A DNA stretch of 64,000 bases from Oceanimonas aquatica. GTDB lineage: Bacteria; Pseudomonadota; Gammaproteobacteria; Enterobacterales; Aeromonadaceae. The DNA is taken from positions 124,001 to 188,000 of the forward strand of contig NZ_JAVBHX010000006.1 of NCBI RefSeq assembly GCF_030732065.1, written 5' to 3'. Positions 1 to 8,246 of the stretch are shown piece by piece; the first letter of the stretch is position 1, and every line of letters starts with the position of its first letter. The position numbers and the translations under genes are program-made. The notes below the pieces were generated by a model. That model ran no database searches, was not told the origin of the DNA, and worked only from the letters and a program-made list of their open reading frames with translations.

Positions 1-27
1 AAGCCAGCCTTGATAGTGGGGATTGCA

Positions 28-573
28 TCAGTCGCTGAAGCGGGGGCTGAACACCAGCCGGCCGGGGGCGATGTCCATGGCCACAGGCACATTTTTCAGC
101 CAGCTGTAGCGGCCGTCGTCGAGCCGGTACACCGGCTGGTTTTCCAGTACGGCGCGCACCAGCTGCATCATGCCCGCCGAGGCGGCTCCCACATCGCCCT
201 GATAGCCAAAGGCGTTGACCCGGCTTTGCAGCAGGTCGAGATCCCGAATAAAGATGGCGTTTTTCTGCCGGTCGTACACCGGGCGGCCTTCAATCTGCAG
301 ATCCAGGGCGGCGGGAAAGCGGGCAATCAGGGCATTGATGGCGGTTTCGCCACGAATGTCAAGGCGCACTACCTGACGGTTGTCGGGCCCGATGGTGAGG
401 TCGAGTTCGTCGATGCGGGTTTCCACCAGCCCCTGGGTAAAGCGGGGCGCCTGCTCTTCCAGTTGGGTGTAGAGCGCCTTTTCCAGCTCGGTTTCGGAGA
501 CACTGTACTGGCTGAAACTGGCGCAGGCGCTCAGTAGCAGCGCACTCAGGGCAAGGGTAAGAGTTCTGAACAT
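28..573 (-). CDS. yceB: DUF1439 lipoprotein, YceB-like
   Basis: A 181-residue predicted lipoprotein. The N-terminus is a short hydrophobic signal ending in the lipobox LLSAC, so Cys17 would be lipidated and the mature protein anchored in an outer or inner membrane leaflet facing the periplasm. The remainder fits the YceB/DUF1439 family in length and in its pattern of beta-strand-like segments; the family's molecular role is not established. It is the last gene of a minus-strand run (DUF2061, DUF2750, yaiI), separated from yaiI by an 86-bp spacer holding a palindromic repeat, so it may be transcribed separately. Family assignment is by overall resemblance and is good but not certain. Confidence 0.8.
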   Translation of the reverse strand: MFRTLTLALSALLLSACASFSQYSVSETELEKALYTQLEEQAPRFTQGLVETRIDELDLTIGPDNRQVVRLDIRGETAINALIARFPAALDLQIEGRPVYDRQKNAIFIRDLDLLQSRVNAFGYQGDVGAASAGMMQLVRAVLENQPVYRLDDGRYSWLKNVPVAMDIAPGRLVFSPRFSD

Positions 574-589
574 GGTGTTACCTCTTTAA

Positions 590-655
590 AAAGTGTGAGG
601 AGTGAGGGGAAGGGGTGAGAAGACCCCATTTATCCCTCACACTTTACTCCTCACC
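590..655. repeat. GTGAGGAGT-type palindromic spacer element
   Basis: Purine-rich left arm (about 590-620, containing GTGTGAGGAGTGAGGGG) and pyrimidine-rich right arm (about 634-654, containing CCCTCAC and ACTCCTCACC) that can pair into a long imperfect hairpin. It begins 5 nt beyond the yaiI stop codon on the minus strand. There is no T-run after it, so it is not a normal intrinsic terminator. Similar elements occur at 3004-3148, 14244-14312, 28132-28196, 57550-57642 and 63089-63140. Confidence 0.7.
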
Positions 656-659
656 GTCG

Positions 660-1097
660 TTAACGCAGCAGCCGATCGAGCTGGTTGGCAAAGACCTGGC
701 GGTCGGCCTGGCTCAGGGTGGGCGGGCCGCCGGTCTGCACGCCGCTGGCGCGCAGGGTATCCATAAAGTCGCGCATGGTCAGCTTGGCGCGAATGGTACC
801 TCTGTCAAAGCGCTCACCCCGGGGGCTCAGTACCTCGGCGCCCTTGTCCAGGGCCTCGGCCGCCAGGGGAATATCGGCGGTGATCAGCAGATCGCCGGGC
901 TCAATACGTTGCACTATCTCGTTATCGGCTACGTCAAAGCCTTTCGCGACCTGCAGCTGGCGCACCAGTTTTGACGCCGGCACCGGCAGCGCATGGTTGG
1001 CCACCAGGATCATTGGTGTGCCGGTACGCTCGGCGGCGCGCAGCAAAATCTCCCGAATGACCTTGGGACAGGCGTCCGCATCCACCCAGATCTGCAT
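660..1097 (-). CDS. yaiI: UPF0178 / DUF188 protein YaiI
   Basis: A 145-residue protein of the YaiI/YqxD (UPF0178, DUF188) family. It opens with [14 protein letters not shown], where the acidic pair in VDADACP is the family hallmark and resembles the acidic centre of PIN-like nuclease folds; nuclease activity is inference only. Length matches the family. Its ATG shares one base with the stop codon of the upstream DUF2750 gene (TGATG), indicating translational coupling. It is followed immediately by a palindromic spacer. No cofactor or partner can be read from the sequence beyond the shared transcript. Confidence 0.88.
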   Translation of the reverse strand: MQIWVDADACPKVIREILLRAAERTGTPMILVANHALPVPASKLVRQLQVAKGFDVADNEIVQRIEPGDLLITADIPLAAEALDKGAEVLSPRGERFDRGTIRAKLTMRDFMDTLRASGVQTGGPPTLSQADRQVFANQLDRLLR

Positions 1098-1498
1098 CAG
1101 TTACGCCGCCCCAGTGACTTTTTGCGATCCAGGGCGTCTTTCAGTTCATAAGGGTCTACCACCACGCCGGTTTCGTTGGGGGTGGGGAACACCGCCACCA
1201 GCAGTTCGTCGTCGGTCATGCCCGGCACCCAGCGCTTGAGCCACACATTCAGGCTGATGGCCTCGGGGATGCAGTGTTGCCAGTCACCCTCTGCCCAGTC
1301 CCGCGCGAAGTCGGCATGGGGCCACACCGGAATGCAGTCTTCGTCATCGTCTGTGGTCAGCATCATGCAGCCGTGCTCGTCGGTCAGGATCCAGATTTCA
1401 TCCTGCTCGCACACCCGGTTGACGAAATGGTTGAAACGCTCGTCATCGCGCAGGGCGAGCACGGCGGCCTTGTCTTGTTCGGTGAGGGAATAACTCAT
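1097..1498 (-). CDS. DUF2750 domain protein
   Basis: A 133-residue acidic cytoplasmic protein without signal or membrane segments. The phrases [16 protein letters not shown]-like near residues 24-40 and [16 protein letters not shown] near 58-74 are characteristic of the DUF2750 family, whose function is unknown. It lies 33 nt downstream of the DUF2061 gene and ends by overlapping the yaiI start by one base, so it is probably the middle cistron of an operon controlled from the Fur-box-bearing region upstream of DUF2061. No catalytic motif can be named. The family is confined to small conserved proteins often found near housekeeping genes. Confidence 0.82.
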   Translation of the reverse strand: MSYSLTEQDKAAVLALRDDERFNHFVNRVCEQDEIWILTDEHGCMMLTTDDDEDCIPVWPHADFARDWAEGDWQHCIPEAISLNVWLKRWVPGMTDDELLVAVFPTPNETGVVVDPYELKDALDRKKSLGRRN

Positions 1499-1531
1499 GC
1501 AACTTCTCGCTAAGGGATATGTGACGCATGT

Positions 1532-1732
1532 TCACATTGCCGCCCCGGTCTTGTCCAGCTTCGCCTTGTCAAAGCGGCGCCAGGCCTGCTCGTGAAAGAA
1601 ATAGGCCACGGTGTTGATCATGGGCTCCACCAGGGCGATAAGACCGCCTACCAGCAGGCTGCCGGACAGCAGCCAGGCCACACTGAAGGCCACGGTAAAA
1701 TGCACCAGGGCAAAGGTCAGGGTCTTGTACAT
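1532..1732 (-). CDS. DUF2061 small membrane protein
   Basis: A 66-residue membrane protein of the DUF2061 family, with two hydrophobic segments (about residues 5-22 and 24-42) and the family phrase EPMINTVAYFFHEQAW followed by a basic tail. A longer reading to 1783 is possible, but an AAGGAG ribosome site lies 6 nt before the ATG at 1732 and the extra 17 residues are an AT-rich translation of the promoter. It is the first gene of the minus-strand run through DUF2750 and yaiI. A near-perfect Fur box 36-50 nt upstream suggests iron control. No function is known for the family. Confidence 0.85.
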   Translation of the reverse strand: MYKTLTFALVHFTVAFSVAWLLSGSLLVGGLIALVEPMINTVAYFFHEQAWRRFDKAKLDKTGAAM

Positions 1733-1767
1733 GACACACTCCTTATGCGTCGAAGTTATGGTATAGA

Positions 1768-1782
1768 TAATAATGATTATCA
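1768..1782 (-). promoter_or_regulatory. Candidate Fur box
   Basis: TAATAATGATTATCA matches the 7-1-7 Fur consensus TGATAATNATTATCA at 14 of 15 positions. It lies 36 nt upstream of the DUF2061 start, a position compatible with covering its promoter. The aroG gene starts 163 bp away on the other side, so control of aroG is less likely. A footprint has not been done; the call rests on sequence match and placement. Confidence 0.62.
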
Positions 1783-1850
1783 CTTAATTCGCTAATCGTT
1801 CTTTTTTATCGGGCCCATTGGTGTTTCCTGTCAAACAAATGGCGTGCGGC

Positions 1851-1891
1851 GGCAATCCAGCGTTTACAGCCGGTCCCCGCTCGGGATAGAT
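1851..1891 (+). promoter_or_regulatory. Possible aroG promoter with weak TyrR-like box
   Basis: TTTACA (1863-1868) and TAGATT (1887-1892) are spaced 18 bp apart and could be the aroG -35 and -10 elements. The 18-mer at 1851-1868 has the form NGNNNN-N6-TTTACA, keeping the G-N14-C core of TyrR boxes but with a poor left half. Operator identity is tentative. Confidence 0.3.
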
Positions 1892-1945
1892 TGAAAACAG
1901 TTTTTAATACGGGCCAGGGGCTCATCAGTACAAGCAGGGTTGCTC

Positions 1946-3001
1946 ATGCATTTTCAGACCGACGATATCCGCATTAACGAAATCAAAGAATTACTGCCAC
2001 CGGTGGCGGTGCTGGAGAAATATCCGGCCACCGATACCGCGTCGGCCACGGTGTTTGAATCGCGCCAGGCAATCCACCGTATTCTGGCCGGCGAGGATGA
2101 TCGTTTGCTGGTGGTGGTGGGTCCCTGCTCCATTCACGATACTCAGGCCGCCATTGAATATGGTAAGCGCCTCAAGGTGCTGCGCGAGCGTTATGCCGAT
2201 ACCCTGGAAGTGGTGATGCGGGTATATTTTGAAAAGCCGCGCACCACAGTGGGCTGGAAGGGACTGATCAACGACCCCTATCTCGACAACAGCTTTCAGA
2301 TCAACGACGGTCTGCGCATCGGTCGCAAGCTGCTGCTGGATCTCAACGACATGGGTCTGCCCACTGCCAGCGAATTCCTCGACATGATCACGCCCCAGTA
2401 TTTGGCGGATTTGATGAGCTGGGGCGCCATTGGCGCGCGTACCACCGAATCCCAGGTGCACCGTGAGCTGGCTTCAGGTCTGTCGTGCCCGGTGGGCTTC
2501 AAGAACGGCACCGACGGCACCATCAAGGTGGCCGCCGACGCCATTGGCGCCGCCAGCGCTTCGCACCACTTCCTGTCGGTGACCAAGTTCGGCCACTCGG
2601 CCATTGTGTCCACTGCCGGCAACCCGGACTGCCACATTATTCTGCGTGGCGGCAAGGAGCCCAACTACAGCGCCGATCATGTGGCCACCGTGTGCACCGG
2701 ACTGGAAAAAGCCAGCCTGCCGCAAAAGCTGATGATCGACTTCAGCCACGCCAACAGCAGCAAGCAGTACCAGCGCCAGATGGTGGTGGCCGAGGATGTG
2801 TGCGGCCAGATCGCCGCCGGTCAGCAGGCTATTATGGGGGTGATGGTGGAAAGCCACCTGGTGGAAGGCCGCCAGGATCTGAAGGAAGGCTGCGAGCTGA
2901 CTTACGGCCAGAGCATTACCGACGCCTGCATTGGCTGGGGAGATACCGAGAAGATGCTGGCGCAACTGGCCGAGGCCGTCGCCGCCCGCCGTCAGGCCTG
3001 A
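1946..3001 (+). CDS. aroG: 3-deoxy-7-phosphoheptulonate synthase AroG
   Basis: DAHP synthase (class I) condenses phosphoenolpyruvate and erythrose 4-phosphate, the first step of the shikimate pathway, in the cytoplasm. The 351-residue product is very close to E. coli AroG, including VGPCSIHD, the KPRTTVGWKGL stretch, GARTTESQVHRELASG and the metal-binding region DFSHANSSK. Within the isozymes it resembles the phenylalanine-sensitive form most, but inhibitor specificity is not proven. A TTG at 1940 is in frame, yet the ATG at 1946 has AGGG at proper spacing and gives an N-terminus (MHFQTDDIRI) aligned with E. coli AroG. It is monocistronic, ending in a strong terminator. Confidence 0.95.
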   Translation: MHFQTDDIRINEIKELLPPVAVLEKYPATDTASATVFESRQAIHRILAGEDDRLLVVVGPCSIHDTQAAIEYGKRLKVLRERYADTLEVVMRVYFEKPRTTVGWKGLINDPYLDNSFQINDGLRIGRKLLLDLNDMGLPTASEFLDMITPQYLADLMSWGAIGARTTESQVHRELASGLSCPVGFKNGTDGTIKVAADAIGAASASHHFLSVTKFGHSAIVSTAGNPDCHIILRGGKEPNYSADHVATVCTGLEKASLPQKLMIDFSHANSSKQYQRQMVVAEDVCGQIAAGQQAIMGVMVESHLVEGRQDLKEGCELTYGQSITDACIGWGDTEKMLAQLAEAVAARRQA

Positions 3002-3003
3002 CT

Positions 3004-3148
3004 GATGTGAGGGGTAAGGTGTGAGGCCTTGCCCTGAGCTGAACGACAAAAAGGAGCCGAAAGGCTCCTTTTTTATGTCTGATGGGTCTGACCAAAGGGC
3101 GAGGAATGTTTCTCCCCACCCCTCACGTCGACCCCCTCAGATGTGAGG
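3004..3148. repeat. GTGAGG-type palindrome enclosing the aroG terminator
   Basis: Purine-rich arm GTGAGGGGTAAGGTGTGAGG (3007-3026) starts just after the aroG stop, and a pyrimidine-rich arm rich in CACCCCTCAC and CCCCCTCA lies at 3113-3140. The intrinsic terminator at 3049-3074 sits between the two arms. Same family as 590-655. Confidence 0.6.
3049..3074 (+). terminator. Intrinsic terminator of aroG
   Basis: Stem AAGGAGCC/GGCTCCTT with a GAAA tetraloop followed by a run of six T. A-tract on the left side makes partial use for the convergent lipA transcript possible. Confidence 0.87.
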
Positions 3149-3149
3149 C

Positions 3150-4115
3150 TTACTTTACTTCCACACCCTGCGCCTGCAGATCGGCGTGGTAGGACGAGCG
3201 CACGAAGGGGCCACAGGCGGCGTGGGTAAAGCCGATGCTGTCTGCAATCTCTTTCAGCTCGTCAAACTCGGCGGGCGGCACATAGCGCTTCACCGGCAGG
3301 TGGTGACGGCTGGGCTGCAGGTACTGGCCCAGGGTCAGCATGGTGACGTTGTGCTCGCGCAGATCCTTGAGCACTTCCACGATTTCCTCGTTGGTTTCAC
3401 CTAGGCCCATCATCAGGCCGGACTTGGTGGCCACCTGAGGGTGCATTTCCTTGAACCGGCGCAGCAGCTCCAGCGACCACTTGTAGTCGGCGCCGGGGCG
3501 GGCCATGCGGTACAGGCGCGGGGCGGTTTCCAGGTTGTGGTTGAACACGTCCGGCGGCGTGTCCTTGAGGATCTCCAGCGCGGTGTCCATGCGGCCACGG
3601 AAGTCCGGGGTCAGGATCTCGATTTTGGTGTTGGGGCTCTGCTCGCGAATGGCGCGAATGCAGTCGGCAAAGTGCTGGGCACCGCCGTCGCGCAGATCGT
3701 CCCGGTCCACCGAGGTGATCACCACGTATTTGAGGCCCAGCTCCTTGATGGTCTTGGCGAGCTTGGCGGGCTCTTCCGGATCCACCGGCAGCGGGCGGCC
3801 GTGGGCCACATCGCAGAAGGGGCAGCGGCGCGTACAGATGGCACCCAGGATCATAAAGGTGGCGGTGCCGTGGTTGAAGCATTCGGCCAGGTTGGGGCAG
3901 GACGCCTCCTCACACACCGAGTGCAGCTTGTTCTCGCGCATGATGTTTTTGAGGCCCTGTATGCGCTGGCTGCTGGGAGGAAGCTTGATCTTCATCCACT
4001 CCGGCTTGCGCAGCACTTCCTCTTCCTGATCGGGCAGGTGTTTGACCGGAATAAGGGCCATCTTGTCGGCGTCACGCAATTTTACGCCGGGTTCGACGCG
4101 TACGGGTTTGCTCAT
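3150..4115 (-). CDS. lipA: Lipoyl synthase LipA
   Basis: Radical SAM enzyme that inserts two sulfurs into octanoyl groups on the E2 and H-protein domains to make lipoate. The 321-residue product carries both iron-sulfur clusters: auxiliary Cys68, Cys73 and Cys79 ([12 protein letters not shown]) and the radical-SAM CxxxCxxC at Cys94, Cys98 and Cys101 (CTRRCPFC), at the same positions as in E. coli. An in-frame reading upstream to 4232 exists but overlaps lipB and has no family support; the ATG at 4115 ([10 protein letters not shown]) overlaps the lipB stop by four bases (ATGA), so the two are translationally coupled. It is the last gene of the ybeD-lipB-lipA run. Confidence 0.96.
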   Translation of the reverse strand: MSKPVRVEPGVKLRDADKMALIPVKHLPDQEEEVLRKPEWMKIKLPPSSQRIQGLKNIMRENKLHSVCEEASCPNLAECFNHGTATFMILGAICTRRCPFCDVAHGRPLPVDPEEPAKLAKTIKELGLKYVVITSVDRDDLRDGGAQHFADCIRAIREQSPNTKIEILTPDFRGRMDTALEILKDTPPDVFNHNLETAPRLYRMARPGADYKWSLELLRRFKEMHPQVATKSGLMMGLGETNEEIVEVLKDLREHNVTMLTLGQYLQPSRHHLPVKRYVPPAEFDELKEIADSIGFTHAACGPFVRSSYHADLQAQGVEVK

Positions 4116-4765
4116 AATTTTACTTTCTCTGTGGTGTAGAAGAGATGTTGATAGCCAAGCCGGTCCGCCAGCAGGGGCACCAGGCGGGACTGGGCTTCTT
4201 CGAGGGTCTGGGGGCCACCCAGGGTGCTGCACTGGGTCATGGCCATGCCCGCATAACCACAGGGGTTGATACGCAGGAAAGGGCTCAGATCCATATTGAC
4301 GTTCAGGGCCAGGCCATGAAAGGAGCAGCCCCGGCGCACTCGCAGGCCGAGCGAGGCGATCTTGCTGTCGGCCACATACACGCCCGGGGCGTCGGGCTTG
4401 GCATAGGCCTCAATCCGGTATTCATTCAGCAGGCTGACAATGGACTCTTCCATGGCGGTCACCAGGTTGCGCACGCCCAGTTTCTTGCGGCGTACGTCCA
4501 GCAGCAGATACAGCACCAGCTGGCCGGGGCCGTGATAGGTCACCTGGCCGCCGCGGTCGGCCTGTACCACCGGTATATCACCGGTATTGAGCACATGCTC
4601 GGCCTTGCCGGCCTGCCCTTGAGTGAACACCGGCAGGTGCTCCACCAGCCAGAATTCATCGCCGGTGTCTTCATCACGCTGATCGGTGAAGGTCTGCATG
4701 GTGTGCCAGACGTGCTCGTAAGACGAAAGGCCCCAGTGCCGAATGGTCAGTTTATCCTGCTGCAT
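4112..4765 (-). CDS. lipB: Octanoyltransferase LipB
   Basis: Transfers octanoate from acyl carrier protein to lipoyl domains, supplying the substrate of LipA. The 217 residues include the [16 protein letters not shown] motif (about 71-86) and the catalytic pair Lys135 ([11 protein letters not shown]) and Cys169 (NPCGYAGM), matching the E. coli positions. It lies 9 nt downstream of ybeD and overlaps lipA by four bases, so the three genes probably form one transcript. Start ATG at 4765 gives the usual family length. Nothing unusual in composition or active site. Confidence 0.96.
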   Translation of the reverse strand: MQQDKLTIRHWGLSSYEHVWHTMQTFTDQRDEDTGDEFWLVEHLPVFTQGQAGKAEHVLNTGDIPVVQADRGGQVTYHGPGQLVLYLLLDVRRKKLGVRNLVTAMEESIVSLLNEYRIEAYAKPDAPGVYVADSKIASLGLRVRRGCSFHGLALNVNMDLSPFLRINPCGYAGMAMTQCSTLGGPQTLEEAQSRLVPLLADRLGYQHLFYTTEKVKL

Positions 4766-4774
4766 GAGTCAGCC

Positions 4775-5038
4775 TCAGAGCACGTATTTGACCAGCTCGA
4801 TCTTGCCGAGCTCGGTATACAGCAGCTCGACATGCTCCTTGCTCTGCACCGTGACATGCACGCTCACAGAGTGGTAGTTGCCCTTGCTGCTGGGGCGTAC
4901 CTGGGGGCTGTAGTCACCGGGAGCGTGTTGCTGCAGTACTTCCACTACCAGTCCGGGCAGGCGCTCATCGGCCAGGCCCAGTACCTTGAACGGAAAACGG
5001 CAGGGAAATTCGAGCAACTCATCAAATTTGGTATTCAT
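4775..5038 (-). CDS. ybeD: DUF493 protein YbeD
   Basis: An 87-residue cytoplasmic protein of the YbeD (DUF493) family, with the N-terminal [12 protein letters not shown] and the central [15 protein letters not shown] region typical of this ACT-like ferredoxin fold. Function is not established; its constant position before lipB in gammaproteobacteria suggests a link to lipoylation or a ligand-sensing role, which is inference. The ATG at 5038 gives the exact family length. It is separated from dacA by 167 bp containing a GC hairpin near the dacA 3' end. Confidence 0.92.
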   Translation of the reverse strand: MNTKFDELLEFPCRFPFKVLGLADERLPGLVVEVLQQHAPGDYSPQVRPSSKGNYHSVSVHVTVQSKEHVELLYTELGKIELVKYVL

Positions 5039-5172
5039 GGCAACCTTTGAAAACGGCAGTATTCAATTGGGAATGGAGGCAATTTCCACCATCCTTGTCG
5101 CATTTTTATCATAAATGCGGTTAATCTGAAACCGACAACTTGCAGGGTCTTTTGAGGGTGGGGCAGGGCAAG

Positions 5173-5197
5173 TGGGGCCGAATGAATATCGGCCCCG
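5173..5197 (-). terminator. Possible terminator hairpin after dacA
   Basis: GGGGCCG and CGGCCCC form a 7-bp GC stem with a 9-nt loop, starting 9 nt beyond the dacA stop on the minus strand. There is no T-run, so it may act as a 3'-end stabiliser or weak terminator. Confidence 0.35.
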
Positions 5198-5205
5198 TGG
5201 TGCTA

Positions 5206-6378
5206 TCAGTCGAACAGCCCTTGAATCAGCAAGGTGATGTAGTCGATCAACCGGCTGAACAGGCCACCCTGTTCAATGTCTTCCAGCGCCACCAGCGGCA
5301 CAGTGGCCACGTCCTTGTCACCCAGCTTGAGGTGCAGGGTGCCTACCTGCTCGCCCTTGGCCAGCGGCGCTTTCAGAGCCTGATCCAGAGTGAAGTCGGC
5401 CTGCAGGCTCTGGGCCTGACCGCGGGGAATGGTGACCGCCACGGCCTTGTCCACCCCCAGGGCGACCGTACTCTTGTCGCCCATCCAGATCTTCTGATCC
5501 ACCAGCTTGCTGCCAGCCTCGTAAGGAGTCAGGGTCTGGTAGAAACGAAAGCCGTAGGTCAGCAGCTTTTTGCTTTCCGCCGCCCGGGCGCGTTCGTTGG
5601 CGGCCCCCATGACCACGGCGATCAGACGCATGTCATCCTTGGTGGCGGACGACACCAGGTTGTAACCCACGGCGCTGACGTGACCGGTCTTGATGCCGTC
5701 CACGTTGAGGGACTGATCCCACAGCAGCGAGTTGCGGTTGTGCTGGGTGATGCCGTTAAAGGTAAACGACTTCTCGGCGTAGATGGCGTATTCCTCCGGC
5801 ACATCGCGGATCAGGGCCTGGCCCAGCAGCGCCATGTCGTGGGCGGTGGTGTACATGTCATCGCTGTGCAGGCCGTGAGGGGTCACGAAGTGGCTGTCGT
5901 TCATGCCCAGTCGCGCGGCCCAGGAGTTCATCAGATCGGCAAAGGAGTTGACGCTGCCGGCCAGATGTTCGGCCACCGCCACGGTGGCGTCATTGCCGGA
6001 CTGAATAATGATGCCGCGGTTGAGATCGTCAATGCTGACCTGCTTGCCCACTTCCAGAAACATCACAGAGGAGCCGGGGAAGTTCTGGGCCCAGGCGGCC
6101 TCGCTGATGGTCACCAGGTCGTCACGCTTGACCTTGCCTTCTTCCAGGGCCTGGCCCAGCACATAAGAGGTGAGCATTTTGGTCAGGCTGGCCGGGGGCA
6201 GCTTCTGATCGGCATTTTCTGCCACCAGCAGCTGGCCGCTGGCGTAGTCCATCAGTACGTAGGATTTGGCGGCAATGGCCGGCGGCTCGGGGATCATGGA
6301 CACCGAGGTTTGTGCCTGGGCGGCAAAGGACATCAGGCCGGCAATGGCGAGACTGGACAGAGTGTTAACCGTACGCAT
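5206..6378 (-). CDS. dacA: D-alanyl-D-alanine carboxypeptidase DacA (PBP5/6 type)
   Basis: Removes the terminal D-alanine from peptidoglycan pentapeptides. The 390-residue product has a signal peptide ending near AQAQ (residues 20-23), the SxxK nucleophile at Ser64-Lys67 (SLTK), SGN at 127-129 and a KTG box near 230, followed by the PBP5 C-terminal beta domain. The last about 18 residues (SRLIDYITLLIQGLFD) form an amphipathic helix that anchors PBP5 to the inner membrane. A longer reading to 6438 exists, but the ATG at 6378 begins a normal signal peptide. It is downstream of rlpA, 70 bp apart, in an elongation-linked cluster. Confidence 0.93.
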   Translation of the reverse strand: MRTVNTLSSLAIAGLMSFAAQAQTSVSMIPEPPAIAAKSYVLMDYASGQLLVAENADQKLPPASLTKMLTSYVLGQALEEGKVKRDDLVTISEAAWAQNFPGSSVMFLEVGKQVSIDDLNRGIIIQSGNDATVAVAEHLAGSVNSFADLMNSWAARLGMNDSHFVTPHGLHSDDMYTTAHDMALLGQALIRDVPEEYAIYAEKSFTFNGITQHNRNSLLWDQSLNVDGIKTGHVSAVGYNLVSSATKDDMRLIAVVMGAANERARAAESKKLLTYGFRFYQTLTPYEAGSKLVDQKIWMGDKSTVALGVDKAVAVTIPRGQAQSLQADFTLDQALKAPLAKGEQVGTLHLKLGDKDVATVPLVALEDIEQGGLFSRLIDYITLLIQGLFD

Positions 6379-6448
6379 AAGGTGAGTCAGACCCTTGTTT
6401 GAAAAATAAATGGGCAGTGAATGCCGTTGAAAATACATCGAAATCCGT

Positions 6449-7273
6449 TCACTTCAGGAAATATGCCTGTTCGTAGCCGGCGGCGATCAGCCGGGTCAGA
6501 ATGTCGTCCGTCTGGGTGACCGGGATAGGTCCCATTTGCAACTTGTACCAGTCGGACTGGTGCTCTACCCGGGCCGGAAAACCATACTCTCTGCTCAGCC
6601 GGGCCGCAAGCTCCCTGGCCTTGTCGCCGGAGCGGGTGGCCAGCAGCTGAATGTGCCGGCCCGGCCCCTGGTTGGCCAGACGAACGTCTTCCTTGCTGGG
6701 GGCCACCTTGATCAGCTCCACCTTTACCGGTGCCGTGCCCTTGCCGAGCATGCCCAGCTTCCAGGCGGCGGCGTAGGACAGGTCGATAATGCGGCCGTCG
6801 TGAAAGGGGCCCCGATCATTGACCCGCACCAACACCTGCTTGCCGTTCTCGGTATTGGTCACTTTGACAAAGGAGGGCAACGGCAGGTTCTTGTGGGCGG
6901 CGGTCATGGTGTACATGTCGTACACCTCGCCGTTGGAGGTGTGATAGCCGTGAAACTTGGCGCCATACCAGGACGCCATGCCTTCGTCCTTGTAGTTTTG
7001 CACGTCGCGCCACACCTGGTAGTCCTGGCCCCAGACATTGTAGTCCTTGTTGCCCTGGCGGCTGTAGGGTTCAAAGCGGGGCTGGGCATCCTTGACGTGA
7101 GACATGTCCGGCATTTCGCCCGGGGCCTTGTCCTGGCGCAGGGAATAACGGCCGCCGGCAGTTTCCCGGTCGTAGCTGTCGTCCTGAGTCTGCTCGGGGG
7201 GCTCGGGCTGGCTGCCGCAGGCGGCCAGCAACAGGGCGGCCAGCGGAAGTAGACGTTTAAGGTTGTTGTTCAT
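6449..7273 (-). CDS. rlpA: Septal ring lytic transglycosylase RlpA
   Basis: A 274-residue outer-membrane lipoprotein with lipobox LLAAC (Cys19), a double-psi beta-barrel domain (about residues 95-190) and a C-terminal SPOR domain (about 200-274) that binds denuded glycan strands at division sites. The acidic residues known to be catalytic in Pseudomonas RlpA are present in NGEVYD and VNDRGPF, so it is likely an active transglycosylase rather than a dead homologue. Its 5' end lies inside the last 17 bases of mltB, so translation is coupled. The RBS is weak. It sits in the mrdA-rodA-mltB-rlpA-dacA order seen in Pseudomonas. Confidence 0.93.
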   Translation of the reverse strand: MNNNLKRLLPLAALLLAACGSQPEPPEQTQDDSYDRETAGGRYSLRQDKAPGEMPDMSHVKDAQPRFEPYSRQGNKDYNVWGQDYQVWRDVQNYKDEGMASWYGAKFHGYHTSNGEVYDMYTMTAAHKNLPLPSFVKVTNTENGKQVLVRVNDRGPFHDGRIIDLSYAAAWKLGMLGKGTAPVKVELIKVAPSKEDVRLANQGPGRHIQLLATRSGDKARELAARLSREYGFPARVEHQSDWYKLQMGPIPVTQTDDILTRLIAAGYEQAYFLK

Positions 7274-8228
7274 GGGCTTGCCTGATTGCCTCGCTCAGTT
7301 GGTAGACCGCCATGGCATAGAGCGGGCTGCGGTTGTAACGGGTGATCACGTAAAAGTTGTGGCGTACCACCCAGTATTCCGGGCCGTCGGCGCCGTCCAG
7401 CTTCAGCAGCTTGACCGGGGTGTCCGGTGCCAGCTCGGCGTCGGTGCTGACGCCGGCAGCGGCCAGTTCGGCCCAGCTGTAGTCGAGCTCCAGCGCAGGC
7501 GAAAGCAGCGCCTCGGCGGCCTGTTCGTCGGTGACCACCGCCCGGTGGGCCACGGGCTCGCCCGGTTGCCATTTATGCTCGTGAAAGTAATTGGCGACGC
7601 TGCCGATGGCGTCGGTGGCGTCAAACAAATTGGTGTGGCCGTCTTCGTTGAAGTCCACCGCATAGTGGCGGTAGCTGGAAGAAATAAACTGGCCCATGCC
7701 CATGGCTCCGGCGTAGGAGCCCTTTTGTTCATCCAGGCTCCACTGCTGCTGTTCGGCCAGCTTCAGATAATGGCCCAGCTCGGAGCGGAAAAAGGCCCCC
7801 CGGGGCGGATAGTGAAAGCCGAGGGTATAGAGGGCATCGAGTACCTTGTAGGTGCCCATGTGGGCGCCGTAATAGGTTTCCACGCCGATGATGGCGGTGA
7901 TGATCTGCGCCGGCACCGCCAGCTCTCGCTCGGCCCGGGCCAGCAGCGTATCGTGCTCGTGCCAGAAGGCCGCGCCCTGTTCAATGCGCTTGTCGGTAAG
8001 AAAGATGGGCCGGTACTGGTGCCAGGGCTTGCCTTCGGCGGGCCGGGTCATGGCGTCGATGATGGCTTGCTGGTACTGCGCCTCAGCCAGGGCCTGGTTT
8101 AATGCGTCCTGGCTCAGTTCGAACTTGCCGGCCAGCTCATCAAGCCACTGTTGTTGCTCGGGCACGGTCGGTGCCGCCGAGGCTGCCGTTGATAACCACA
8201 CTGCCGCAGAAAGAAGGGCGAGGCGCAT
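7257..8228 (-). CDS. mltB: Lytic murein transglycosylase MltB
   Basis: Cleaves the MurNAc-GlcNAc bond to give 1,6-anhydro products. The 323 residues start with a Sec signal (cleavage near SAA, 16-19), then the catalytic Glu117 in VETYYG, the family phrase GAMGMGQF and an EF-hand-like calcium loop (DFNEDGHTNLFD) as in Slt35. There is no lipobox cysteine, so unlike E. coli MltB this form should be soluble in the periplasm. A good ribosome site (AAGGAACC) precedes the ATG. It follows rodA by 18 nt and overlaps rlpA by 17 nt. Confidence 0.93.
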   Translation of the reverse strand: MRLALLSAAVWLSTAASAAPTVPEQQQWLDELAGKFELSQDALNQALAEAQYQQAIIDAMTRPAEGKPWHQYRPIFLTDKRIEQGAAFWHEHDTLLARAERELAVPAQIITAIIGVETYYGAHMGTYKVLDALYTLGFHYPPRGAFFRSELGHYLKLAEQQQWSLDEQKGSYAGAMGMGQFISSSYRHYAVDFNEDGHTNLFDATDAIGSVANYFHEHKWQPGEPVAHRAVVTDEQAAEALLSPALELDYSWAELAAAGVSTDAELAPDTPVKLLKLDGADGPEYWVVRHNFYVITRYNRSPLYAMAVYQLSEAIRQAHEQQP

Positions 8229-8246
8229 TAAAAGGTTCCTTGTCTG

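Noticed and set aside
590-655. CRISPR-like array from repeated GTGAGGAGT words
   Set aside because: The words form inverted arms, not regularly spaced direct repeats with unique spacers, and no cas genes are present.
1822-1837. TGTTT-N6-AAACA inverted repeat upstream of aroG
   Set aside because: Arm spacing does not fit the TyrR or TrpR boxes, so no regulator can be assigned.
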